From NCBI RefSeq assembly GCF_014646135.1, contig NZ_BMMW01000004.1, positions 248,001-312,000 on the forward strand: a DNA stretch of 64,000 bases. The letters run 5' to 3'. Below are positions 33,461 to 41,322 of this stretch, piece after piece. Within the stretch, counting starts at the first letter, position 1; the number at the start of each line of letters is the position of its first letter. Origin of the DNA: Nocardia camponoti (lineage in GTDB: Bacteria; Actinomycetota; Actinomycetes; Mycobacteriales; Mycobacteriaceae). The translations under genes and the position numbers were made by a program. The notes under the pieces are model-generated. The model was not told where the DNA came from. It ran no database searches and worked only from the letters and a program-made list of their open reading frames with translations.

Positions 33461-33621
33461 GCTCGATAGTATCGATAGCACCTAAAGCGGCCCGGCAGTG
33501 GCGGGCGCTCAGTGCTTTAGCAGCGATCGGGCCATTGGATACACTGGAACCATCGGGGATGCGGCGGGAAGCCGACCGCGGACCGGGATGCGCGTTCTGC
33601 CGTCGAGAGGGAAGGAAACCC

Positions 33622-34071
33622 GTGGCCGACACACAGTCCGACAAGGCGGAGATGCCGACAAAGGGCAGGACGAACTTCTCCTGTAGCAACGAGGTCTGGT
33701 CCGACGCGAAGAAGCAGTGGCAGAAGCAGATTCGCCAGTTCCCGACCTGGGCAGGATGGCTGGACGCAGCCTTCGCCTCGAAGACTGCGCGCAAGCGCGC
33801 GGAGTTGGGGTTGACCGAGTACGAACCCGCTCCTGACCGACTCCCTCCCGGTCGACGCGTTCCACCCGAGCAGGCGGGCACCCGACCGCGCCGCTCGTAC
33901 AGCGGCGACACGAAGATCATGGCCGACGCACGAGCCACCTGGTGGGCCGAGGCCGAGCTCTACCCGGCGTGGTCGGACTGGGCCGAGGAGGCCCTCGCTG
34001 ACCAACTCCCCCGACCGGCGACAACACCCGCCACCCCGATCGAGTCCGCCGACACGGTCGCGGCACCGTAG
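33622..34071 (+). CDS. Small charged hypothetical protein of the mobile element
   Basis: A 149-residue protein of unknown function. It has a conserved-looking helical core with many aromatics (CSNEVWSDAKKQWQKQIRQF, TWAGWLDAAF, ATWWAEAELYPAWSDWAEEA), separated by an Arg/Pro-rich middle. The twice-used W-x-x-W/aromatic helices suggest a tandem repeat of one small fold. GTG 33622 with GAGAGGGAAGGA upstream is a better start than the open frame to 33421. It is divergent from the methylase-helicase genes. DNA binding is possible from the positive charge but not shown. Confidence 0.6.
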   Translation: MADTQSDKAEMPTKGRTNFSCSNEVWSDAKKQWQKQIRQFPTWAGWLDAAFASKTARKRAELGLTEYEPAPDRLPPGRRVPPEQAGTRPRRSYSGDTKIMADARATWWAEAELYPAWSDWAEEALADQLPRPATTPATPIESADTVAAP

Positions 34072-34092
34072 CCGCGGAATCCGCAACCCACC

Positions 34093-34136
34093 CCACGGGC
34101 GCTCCAAGTTCTTATAAGAACTTGGAGCGCCCGTGG
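34093..34136. repeat. Perfect 44-bp palindrome
   Basis: The two 22-bp arms (left arm begins CCACGGGCGCTCCAAG, centre CTTA/TAAG) are exact reverse complements with no loop. It begins 21 bases after the stop of the 33622 gene. There is no U-run, so a simple terminator is not the only reading. A binding site for a dimeric protein, a resolution site or a cruciform-forming origin element is possible. Confidence 0.8.
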
Positions 34137-34365
34137 CATTTCTAACCGGTTGCACCATCGGATCGACACCCCCGATAAGACCGCCCGCACCGGCGAGCCG
34201 GGCACGAGCGACGCATCGCCGACGGTCGACGCATCTGCGCGCCCCACTCGCGCATCCGAGCCCACCGGTGGCCCGACTCGCGCGACCAACTGCGAAAACT
34301 GACTTTCAGGCCGCTGACCTGGAAAAACCTGGCGAATATCGATCGACTCGACCAACCTTTAGATC

Positions 34366-34380
34366 CTTTCGATACAATCG
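34366..34380 (+). promoter_or_regulatory. Element motif CTTTCGATAC, site 2
   Basis: CTTTCGATACAATCG about 80 bases before ATG 34462, preceded by TTTAGATC in the half-site position. Confidence 0.5.
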
Positions 34381-34461
34381 AGTCTCTAGCATCAATAGAT
34401 GCTTCGGAAACTGGGCGCGAGCCCAGCAACCGGCCAACCCTCGACAAAGGACAGAGATCCG

Positions 34462-34989
34462 ATGCCCGATCCACTCATCTCCCCCGACCGCAAGACCCCG
34501 GAATCGGTCATCATGACCGCCCGCTACCTCGAGGCAGTGCTCGAGCAGGCACACACCGCCGCGAACGCCACCTCCTACATCGACATCGACGAACACGGTG
34601 CGCTCGTGCGAATCAATCCCGATGACGACTCCGCCGAAGCCGTGGCCCGCGCGGACAACGCGCTCACGCACTACCTGCGCGAGCATCGTGGCGAGCTCGG
34701 CGCCGACCCACGGTGGCGTACCCACTACGCCGATTTCGATCGTGCCGACGCCCCAAGCGCACAGTTGGACGCCGGAGCTAGGCGAGATAGCTTGCCCGAG
34801 GATCGAACTCGCCACCGCGGCGATCACGAATCGACTACCCGACGCCATGCCCGCCATGTCGAGCAACTGATCGCCGACAGTGCGCGAGGGGGCGACGCGC
34901 ACGCGGTCGCGTGCGGCTCGTTCGCCTTCCGCACGGCCCCGGTCACCGCAGCTGGGGCACCGGCCGCCCTCGCGCGGCGCAGCCGATGA
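34462..34989 (+). CDS. Hypothetical protein
   Basis: A 175-residue acidic protein of unknown function starting at ATG 34462 behind AAAGGACAG. The N-terminal half is well-behaved (MTARYLEAVLEQAHTAANAT, SYIDIDEHGALVRINPDDDS, VARADNALTHYLREHRGELG). The C-terminal half is rich in Arg, His and Ala and less convincing, so the true end could differ through a frameshift. Its stop overlaps the next start (ATGA). Confidence 0.6.
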   Translation: MPDPLISPDRKTPESVIMTARYLEAVLEQAHTAANATSYIDIDEHGALVRINPDDDSAEAVARADNALTHYLREHRGELGADPRWRTHYADFDRADAPSAQLDAGARRDSLPEDRTRHRGDHESTTRRHARHVEQLIADSARGGDAHAVACGSFAFRTAPVTAAGAPAALARRSR

Positions 34990-35528
34990 ACGTGCGGTCG
35001 CGCAATGCCCGATTCTTTGGCCGGGTCCTCACCACTGCGGCATGGGCTATCCGCGCGGAACTGAGCTACTGCCGTGCGATCAGGCTGGCGCTGCTCGTCA
35101 GGGCGCACGGTGGAGGTTGGTGGCAGACCCTTCGAACCCTGGCGAGTACCTACGATGTCAGTGCGCTCCACATCGGGGACCACTGGTTCCTCATCGGTCC
35201 ACAGAGCCCCCGAACGCTGGACCAACGGCCCGACCAGGGACGCTGGGCGTGGTACATCTGCGGCCCCAGCCTGCTCCACCAGACGCCCGACCGCTCGCTG
35301 GGCCGGAAGAATGCGCCCCGGCTTCCCCCCGACCGCGGCGTTGACCTTCTGCCAGGAGTGGTCCGATGCGGCTCGCCAGGCCCAGCAGCGCGACGGCGCA
35401 TGGTCTCGACCGATCAGCGAACCCACAGCAACGACTTCGGATGCTTTCGATACATTAGAACCATGACCCCGGCGATCGGCCGGACGATGAACCAAGAAAG
35501 AGGTGGTCGGCAATGTCGATCCTGTTGA
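34986..35528 (+). CDS. Hypothetical protein, possibly frameshifted after about residue 100
   Basis: ATG 34986 overlaps the previous stop. The first 100 residues look real (WAIRAELSYCRAIRLALLVR, GGGWWQTLRTLASTYDVSAL, DHWFLIGPQSP, GRWAWYICGPSLL). From about 35310, a run of six C, the neighbouring frame has better codons (AALTFCQEWSDAARQAQQRD) and stops at 35466, just before the next motif-bearing promoter. The function is unknown. The end given is that of the uninterrupted frame. Confidence 0.45.
   Translation: MNVRSRNARFFGRVLTTAAWAIRAELSYCRAIRLALLVRAHGGGWWQTLRTLASTYDVSALHIGDHWFLIGPQSPRTLDQRPDQGRWAWYICGPSLLHQTPDRSLGRKNAPRLPPDRGVDLLPGVVRCGSPGPAARRRMVSTDQRTHSNDFGCFRYIRTMTPAIGRTMNQERGGRQCRSC
35444..35458 (+). 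promoter_or_regulatory. Element motif CTTTCGATAC, site 3
   Basis: CTTTCGATACATTAG, 55 bases before ATG 35513. TACATT could itself be a -10 hexamer. Confidence 0.5.
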
Positions 35529-35716
35529 TATACCCGGCCGTTGCCATCCTGATCACGGTCGTCGTGCTCGCCGTGAAGTACCGACGCCCGAACCCGGGTC
35601 CACCCCAGGCACGCAGGCGGACGGGTCGCGTGGCGCGGGGAGTCGCAGGCGGCCTGGCGGGCGCGGCGGCAGGGATGACCCTGGCGAGCCTGCTGGGTCG
35701 GACCAAGCGCCGCTGA
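35513..35716 (+). CDS. Small membrane protein
   Basis: Sixty-seven residues starting at ATG 35513 behind GAAAGAGGTGG. One transmembrane helix (ILLIYPAVAILITVVVLAV) is followed by a basic, Gly/Ala-rich tail (RVARGVAGGLAGAAAGM). Small proteins like this are common in actinobacterial mobile elements. No function can be assigned. Confidence 0.6.
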   Translation: MSILLIYPAVAILITVVVLAVKYRRPNPGPPQARRRTGRVARGVAGGLAGAAAGMTLASLLGRTKRR

Positions 35717-35771
35717 GCCGACCGCCCGGTAGGGCCCAGCCCTACATGACCAGCTTTAGCTGTTTTAGATA

Positions 35772-35786
35772 CTTTCGATACTTGAG
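35772..35786 (+). promoter_or_regulatory. Element motif CTTTCGATAC, site 4
   Basis: CTTTCGATACTTGAG, 22 bases before GTG 35808, preceded by TTTTAGATA in the half-site position. The short leader implies that transcription starts at or just after the motif. Confidence 0.5.
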
Positions 35787-35807
35787 GAATTGTGGAGGTG
35801 GCGTGCC

Positions 35808-37679
35808 GTGGCCGATACATCCGCCTCGCGTGCTTCGTTCGCCCGAATCACGCGCGCTCTCGACGAGTGGGCGTTCGAGCACGACCGCCTGCCCGGCCCG
35901 TCGTCTCAGCGCGGGCAGTGGACGATGTATTGCTGCCCTGCGCACGAGGACGCAGACCCGAGCTTGGGGTTGATCCACAACAAGGACAAAGCCAAGACGG
36001 TCGTGCGGTGCTTCACCGGCTGTCCCGACACGCAGGTCCTAGCGGCCATCGGACTGTCCGGTAACGCGATCTGGGACAGGCAATGGGTCCGGGAGCCTGG
36101 CACTTCACCTCGACCCCGGCCCCCTCGACCCGAGTCGCAACAGGATCAGCGGAGTGCTCGTGATCCGGCGAGACCGTCGAAGAAGCGACGCCTCGGCAGA
36201 GTCGTCGGCCCCCGCTACCGGGTCGCGACCTATCTCTACACCGACCAGCGTGGCCTTCCGCTCGGCGAAGTCGTGCGGATACATGTCCCACACGAACGGG
36301 GCATCGACAAGATGTTCTTCCAGCGCAGGGTCGACGCCGGTGGCCGGTGGCACAAGGGCGGTTTCGCCCCGGCGCTCTACCGCCTGCCCGAAGTGGCACG
36401 GGCCATCGCCGACGGTGAGGAGATCTTCCTCGTCGAGGGCGAAAAGGACGTGGAACGGGCGCGTAGAGCGGGACTGGTCGCCACCTGCAACGCGATGGGA
36501 GCGGGTGCCTTTCGGCGCGCCCACGCCCGCCAACTCGCCGGTGCGGCGCGGGTGGTAATCGTGGCCGACCGCGACGAGGCCGGCTACCGCCACGCCGCCG
36601 AGGTCCAACGGCTCTTGATCGGCCTGGTGCGGGAAGTGGTGGTCGTGGAGGCCGCCACCGGCAAGGACCTCAGCGACCATTTCGACCTCGGTCACGCCAT
36701 CGATGAACTCGTGCCGGTCACCGATACCCAGCTCGACCAGGGCTTCCCGACCGCCCAGGCAATCCTCGCCGAGGCCGAGAACACCCTGGAAGGTGCGTTT
36801 CGGCGTTCGTTCGATCCCGAGACCGGGTGGCGGTGGGTGTGGGCCCCAGAGATCGGGGCCGACTACGCGATCGAAACCACGGCGACGCACGCGACAGACA
36901 ACCAACAGATTTCGGAGCCAGCCATGCCACCGACCGAAACGCCACCACACGAGGGCGTAGAGATCACCGTTTACACCAAACCCCACTGCCCGCAGTGCGA
37001 TGCCACCAAACGCACGCTCGACAACCTCGGGTTCGCCTATCGGGTCGTCGATGTCGCCCAGGACCCCGATGCGCGAGAGCGTCTGTTGAGCATGGGATTT
37101 CGTGGTGCCCCCGTGGTCGAAGCCGGAAACGTTCGATCCACCGGATTTCGCCCCGACAAGCTCAAATCGCTGTCCGGTGTGCTGCGCACCGACGTGGTGG
37201 CAGAACAGGAGGCGGCTGCTGTGCAGCCGGGGTTTCGTCACCCCGGCGAGGCGGATCGCCTGAGCGTAGACGCGGTGCAGAAATGGGCCGCCCCGTACTT
37301 GAGGAGCGCCCAGCGGCGAGGCGAGATCCCCGAACTGGGCTCGCCGCAATGGACTTCGCTTCCCAACGGAGATCCCCGCAAAACCGGAGCGGTGGTAGAG
37401 GCGGCCATGCGCTACGTACGCCAAGCCAGCGCACCCGAACCGGCAGCCTCGCCATCTCGCAGTCAGGGCGCCGATGTTGCCGCAGCGCGCGGTGATGGCC
37501 GGCGGCCGACCTTTGCCGCACTACAAGAGGCCCGCCGTGGTGAACAGTCGCTGCGGGCCGCCAGCGGACCGTTGACCCCGATCGCCACGACAACGGCTTT
37601 CGCCGGCACCGCGCTGCCCCCGGCAGCTTCAACCACAACCACCCCCGCACCGCACCGCAGTCTCGGTCGCGGGCGCTGA
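35808..37679 (+). CDS. Primase-like CHC2/TOPRIM protein fused to a redoxin and a DUF2742-like domain
   Basis: A 623-residue protein. Residues 40-85 form a CHC2-type zinc finger (MYCCPAHEDADPSL ... VVRCFTGC). About residues 205-290 hold a TOPRIM domain with EIFLVEGEKDVERA and VVIVADRDEAGYRHA, the conserved Glu and D-x-D type pair. About residue 385 onward is a glutaredoxin/NrdH-like domain (EITVYTKPHCPQCDATKRTL, C-P-Q-C). About 480 onward there is a DUF2742-like module known from actinophages (EIPELGSPQWTSLPNGDPRK). The frame is continuous, so the redoxin is fused or made from an internal ATG near 36924. GTG 35808 has GGAGGTGG upstream. The primase part presumably recognises or processes single-stranded element DNA; why it carries a redoxin is unclear. 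Confidence 0.85.
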   Translation: MADTSASRASFARITRALDEWAFEHDRLPGPSSQRGQWTMYCCPAHEDADPSLGLIHNKDKAKTVVRCFTGCPDTQVLAAIGLSGNAIWDRQWVREPGTSPRPRPPRPESQQDQRSARDPARPSKKRRLGRVVGPRYRVATYLYTDQRGLPLGEVVRIHVPHERGIDKMFFQRRVDAGGRWHKGGFAPALYRLPEVARAIADGEEIFLVEGEKDVERARRAGLVATCNAMGAGAFRRAHARQLAGAARVVIVADRDEAGYRHAAEVQRLLIGLVREVVVVEAATGKDLSDHFDLGHAIDELVPVTDTQLDQGFPTAQAILAEAENTLEGAFRRSFDPETGWRWVWAPEIGADYAIETTATHATDNQQISEPAMPPTETPPHEGVEITVYTKPHCPQCDATKRTLDNLGFAYRVVDVAQDPDARERLLSMGFRGAPVVEAGNVRSTGFRPDKLKSLSGVLRTDVVAEQEAAAVQPGFRHPGEADRLSVDAVQKWAAPYLRSAQRRGEIPELGSPQWTSLPNGDPRKTGAVVEAAMRYVRQASAPEPAASPSRSQGADVAAARGDGRRPTFAALQEARRGEQSLRAASGPLTPIATTTAFAGTALPPAASTTTTPAPHRSLGRGR

Positions 37680-37696
37680 ACAAGGAGAAGATCAAA

Positions 37697-38473
37697 ATGA
37701 ACGCCACCACCGACCGGTCCGCCCCTCCCTCGGGGCCCTGGACACCGGTGCTCTCGCCTGTGCATGTCCCCGAAGCCGCGCCGGAACCCGAACCCGACCA
37801 GCCCGTCGAGGCGGCGCCAGACACCAGCAACACCGACCCCGAGCCGACGCGTCGACCCCGGCACCTGATTCTGGGGGTCTCGGCGGCCGTGGGTGCGCTT
37901 GGTCTCGGCGCGCTGGGGTTGGGGCTGAGCGCTGCAGGGCCGACGCACACCGCACTTCCGGTCCTGCCGAGTACTCCCCCACCGGTGGTGACAACGACCC
38001 CGGCGAACTTTCTGTCAGGCGGTCCTTGCCCGAATGCCGTGGAGGGCCACATATATCGCGGCAACGGGCCCGGCGGCACGGCTGGTGGGGTTGCGGCGAT
38101 CTTCGCCTTCCAGCACGCGTACTACGGCGCACGCTCGGGTGATCAGGTCCGGGCCATGGTGCTCCCGGAGTCCCCGGCGTACTCGGCGGCGACGATCCAA
38201 CAGGGCATCGACACCATCCCCGTCTCCACGGTCTACTGCCTGACAATCACCCAACAGCAGCCCACCCACTACCTTGTCGACGTGTTCGAGCGTAGGCCCT
38301 CCGGCGAGACGAAAACCTACCGCCAGAACGTCACGACCATCGACCGTCACGGGCGTACGTTCATCAACACCATCAGCAGCGCCGAAGCCGAGCTCCCCCA
38401 GGTGAAGCCGCAACCGATTCCCCTGCTCGAAGCAGCCATGAAGCCCGCTCCGACACCCGTTCCGCGACCTTGA
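37697..38473 (+). CDS. Membrane-anchored protein (DUF8176-like, NTF2-type extracytoplasmic domain)
   Basis: A 258-residue protein. About 55 Pro/Glu-rich cytoplasmic residues precede one transmembrane helix (HLILGVSAAVGALGLGALGL). An outside domain has FAFQHAYYGARSGDQVRAMV and THYLVDVFERRPSGETKTYR, the pattern of an NTF2/VirB8-like cone fold described in actinobacterial element proteins. RBS AAGGAGAAG lies nine bases before ATG 37697, 17 bases after the primase stop. It may be a mating-pair or surface component. No other T4SS gene is visible. Confidence 0.65.
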   Translation: MNATTDRSAPPSGPWTPVLSPVHVPEAAPEPEPDQPVEAAPDTSNTDPEPTRRPRHLILGVSAAVGALGLGALGLGLSAAGPTHTALPVLPSTPPPVVTTTPANFLSGGPCPNAVEGHIYRGNGPGGTAGGVAAIFAFQHAYYGARSGDQVRAMVLPESPAYSAATIQQGIDTIPVSTVYCLTITQQQPTHYLVDVFERRPSGETKTYRQNVTTIDRHGRTFINTISSAEAELPQVKPQPIPLLEAAMKPAPTPVPRP

Positions 38474-38486
38474 GGATACTGAGATC

Positions 38487-38762
38487 ATGAGCAGCCCGAC
38501 CTCCCTGCACGACGATGTCATCGCCTACGCGGCCACCCGTACCGTCGACTCACCCGAGAAGATCTCCGAAACCGTCGAAGCCCTCGTCGAGGAATGCCAA
38601 GAGCGCGCCCGCACCGCCGCAGCCGAAGAGACCACGCTGACCGGTAGCATCTTCGCCCCCACTGTCGTCGGCATCGATCACACGATCGTGCCGACGCTCG
38701 CAACAACGATCGAGTATCTGATCAGTGTCGTGGTGACCATCGAGTTCCGCGCGATCTTGTGA
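38487..38762 (+). CDS. Small hypothetical protein
   Basis: Ninety-one residues from ATG 38487, 14 bases after the previous gene. The first half is helical and acidic (SPEKISETVEALVEECQERA). The end is hydrophobic (TLATTIEYLISVVVTIEFRA), possibly one membrane helix. No family was recognised. It is the last gene of the 35808-38762 operon. Confidence 0.55.
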   Translation: MSSPTSLHDDVIAYAATRTVDSPEKISETVEALVEECQERARTAAAEETTLTGSIFAPTVVGIDHTIVPTLATTIEYLISVVVTIEFRAIL

Positions 38763-38801
38763 CTGCCCTTAGGCACGAGGTCGCACCACGGTCGCCGCGA
38801 A

Positions 38802-38837
38802 ATGCCCACCGGATTCTGACAAGTATCCGGTGGGCAT
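38802..38837 (+). terminator. Hairpin terminator after the primase operon
   Basis: A 13-bp perfect stem (ATGCCCACCGGAT / ATCCGGTGGGCAT) with a 10-nt loop is followed by CTTTGTGT. It lies 40 bases after the last gene of the operon. Confidence 0.7.
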
Positions 38838-38966
38838 CTTTGTGTACTCATTGTCCAAGGGAGACGCACGTCCCGGATTCGCGATGTTGGAGCTCGAGCA
38901 CATGGTCGTCCTCGCTCACGAGACCGAAGTCGCGGAGCACGAAACTCGCCGCCACCGCGGACGGCA

Positions 38967-39722
38967 CTAGGGGCAAACTCCCCCAGTGACGGGACAGATA
39001 TGCGGATCATAGTCTGCGGTGAGTCGACTGGCGATGAAGGCGCTATTGTCTGCGTACTTGGGTTCGATCCAGCGAGCCCCGACCATCACCGAGACATGCT
39101 CAGCGCCAGCAGCTCTGAGTCGCAGCACGGCGGACTGCGTGCGAGACCCAGTAGTCCAGGTGTCGTCCAGCAGGAGAACGTGTTGTCCGTCAAACCGTGA
39201 GGATTCTGGTTCGATGGCGAATCTGTCAATTGTCACCTCGCGAGAGCCAACCGGGATGCCAGTTCGACTCAGGGCAGGGCTCGCGGTCACCGCCTTCAAT
39301 TCAGAGGCGATGCGGAAGAACGGGTGAACCCCCTGCCGTCCGCCGGACGACGGAATTGTCAGCATTTGAGTAATCGGCTGGCCGACCAGGCGGCTGATGC
39401 AGCGCTGGTGCAGGTTGATTCCGACGGCAAGCAGCCACGACAAGATGAGTGCGTGGCGCTCTCGAACAGCGGCACTAGAATCATCCTTGTACTGGCGCAT
39501 CATCAGACCAGACTGGCTGCCCGCGATGCCATACGTCAGTGGAACGACGATGTCGGCCATTCCGTTTGAACGATTCGCGCAGGCGTAGCACCGCTCATAG
39601 CAAGGCTCGATCGGGGTCGTACATGTCGAGCATGTCAACGAGGACTCACGGATGACGTTGCGCAGGAACCCGCCCGCGAGCAAACGAAGAATCCGCACTT
39701 GACCATCGACATCCGGTTGCAT
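38967..39722 (-). CDS. ComF-like phosphoribosyltransferase
   Basis: A 251-residue protein. The N-terminal CSTCTTPIEPCYERCYACAN gives two C-x(2)-C zinc-ribbon pairs as in ComF/GntX. The C-terminal PRPP-binding motif is VLLLDDTWTTGSRTQS. The middle (DIVVPLTYGIAGSQSGLMMR) matches the amidophosphoribosyl fold. It is followed 27 bases upstream by the DprA-like gene in the same direction, forming a pair. On mobile elements such PRTase-DprA pairs are predicted nucleotide-linked conflict systems rather than competence genes. The substrate is unknown. Confidence 0.82.
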   Translation of the reverse strand: MQPDVDGQVRILRLLAGGFLRNVIRESSLTCSTCTTPIEPCYERCYACANRSNGMADIVVPLTYGIAGSQSGLMMRQYKDDSSAAVRERHALILSWLLAVGINLHQRCISRLVGQPITQMLTIPSSGGRQGVHPFFRIASELKAVTASPALSRTGIPVGSREVTIDRFAIEPESSRFDGQHVLLLDDTWTTGSRTQSAVLRLRAAGAEHVSVMVGARWIEPKYADNSAFIASRLTADYDPHICPVTGGVCP

Positions 39723-39749
39723 TGATGCGAGTCTCTGCTCTCAGGCTAG

Positions 39750-40658
39750 CTAGGCAAGGACAGGTCGGCCAGGCGCGCTCGCGAACGCCGCGAACTTGTC
39801 GATCAGCTCCATCACCTGGGCCGTACTCGATGCCTGATAGACCCCTGGCCGGTCAAGCATTTGGCGCCCCCACCGCGTGGCGTTTACTACACGATCGGTG
39901 AGGATGACTGGGCGTCCGTGCCCGATAGCGACTCGGGCTTGGATGCGAGCTCCGCTGTGCTCGCCAGCTTCGACAATGACCGAGGCAATACCGAGCCCGG
40001 ACATGGTCGCGTTACGCATGGGAAAGCTGTGTTTAGTAGGTGGTGCGTCGGGCAGGAACTGGGAGATGAGCGCGCCGTGGCGCGCGACTTCGTCATGCAG
40101 TCCCCGGTTGGCGGCTGGGTACACCTTGGTGATTCCGGTGCCGATCACACCCACTGGCCGCCCGCCTGCATCGATGGTCGCGCGATGTGCGGCGGTATCA
40201 ATGCCTGCGGCCAGGCCAGAGAGGACGGTGATACCGCGGTCTACAAGGCCGCGGGCGATGTTGGCGGCGATGCGTTGACCTTCAGATGTAGCGTCCCGCG
40301 ACCCGACGACCGATACAGCCGTTTCGCCGTTTTTGAGCTGTCCACGTGTGAACAGCAGGGGCGGGACTTCGTGGATGCTTTTGAGCGCTGCTGGGTAATG
40401 CTCATCGAGAACGGTGATGATGTCGAAGTTGCCGCGTTCCGTCCACTGCTTCCATGCCTGCTCGGCGTCTTTTAGGGCGCGGCACTCGGTGGTCTCCAGA
40501 TTCTCGACTTCGAGCGCCAGAGGGTAGAGCTCGTCCCATAGGGTGCGGGCCGATCCACGGAGGGCGGCTTCGCAGGCGACCTCGGGCCAGCTCATTCCGT
40601 TGGGCTTGAGTTTGAGCATGGCGAGCAGTAGTGCGCATTCGGTGTCGTTGGTGTTCAT
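39750..40658 (-). CDS. DprA/Smf-like SLOG-domain protein
   Basis: A protein of about 302 residues with the DprA Rossmann core. VSVVGSRDATSEGQRIAANI is the nucleotide/ssDNA-binding GSR motif. ITVLSGLAAGIDTAAHRATI, GVIGTGITKVYPAANRGLH and FPMRNATMSGLGIASVIVEA are the hallmark blocks. The N-terminal 90 residues are helical (MNTNDTECALLLAMLKLKPN). ATG 40658 is chosen, with AGGAG 17 bases upstream; the frame continues to 40724. The gene lies in an element with several defence-like genes and next to a PRTase, which argues for a conflict role. Confidence 0.85.
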   Translation of the reverse strand: MNTNDTECALLLAMLKLKPNGMSWPEVACEAALRGSARTLWDELYPLALEVENLETTECRALKDAEQAWKQWTERGNFDIITVLDEHYPAALKSIHEVPPLLFTRGQLKNGETAVSVVGSRDATSEGQRIAANIARGLVDRGITVLSGLAAGIDTAAHRATIDAGGRPVGVIGTGITKVYPAANRGLHDEVARHGALISQFLPDAPPTKHSFPMRNATMSGLGIASVIVEAGEHSGARIQARVAIGHGRPVILTDRVVNATRWGRQMLDRPGVYQASSTAQVMELIDKFAAFASAPGRPVLA

Positions 40659-40926
40659 GCGGTGCGCATCCCATTCTCCTCTCGAACGCGTGTTTGATAC
40701 CATCATCGCATCCGCGTATGACAACTTAGCCCAGGAGCCGCAGGACTGTCATCCTATGCAGCGTGCGCTAAGACCTGCCGATCGCCGCCCTCCAGCGTGT
40801 CTTCAGTGCCTGCTGTGTAGCCGGTGACCTTGTCGTAGGCCCGTGCAGCCCACCTGGTATCGCCGATGTGCGGTATGCCGTTCGTCCTCGCTGGGCGGTT
40901 CTACGCCGATCAGCCGGGACAGATCA

Positions 40927-41040
40927 TCAGACTGCCCAGGGTGGGGTGATGGCCTTTGCCCGCACCTGACGCAGCTCGTCGTGCAGTTCGGTCCAGTCGT
41001 AGGTGTGGGTCACCCGGGTGTGGGCGTCTCGCGGCGATAG
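40927..41040 (-). pseudogene. Gene remnant upstream of the NACHT gene
   Basis: A short minus-strand frame with coding-like residues (VTHTYDWTELHDELRQVRAK ending AITPPWAV) is not preceded by a usable start. The rest of the 340-base gap (40725-41322) shows no intact gene in either direction. It appears to be a decayed small gene. Confidence 0.3.
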
Positions 41041-41322
41041 ATTCGAGGCGACGGGCCTGTCGTGCAAACTAACGCAGATCGGTTCATCGAACGCGCCCGC
41101 CGCAGATCACGCGAGACCAACAGCGATCCTGCGTATCGATGCGACTGTGACAGCTACGGATGGCCGCAGGACTTGGGCGTTGGCAGCAGATCGACACTTC
41201 TGTTCACTGATGCTTCCCGGAGGAGTCTACGACCTCTGCGTATCGCGCCAGCTCAAGTCTCGGGCGTTGTCGAATCGGTCAACATCGCTGTGGGGGAATG
41301 GTTTCGGTGGCAGGCTCCTTCC

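Noticed and set aside
41062..41322. N-terminal extension of the NACHT protein
   Set aside because: Residues before GTG 41323 are Arg/Ser-rich with poor codon use and no ribosome site.
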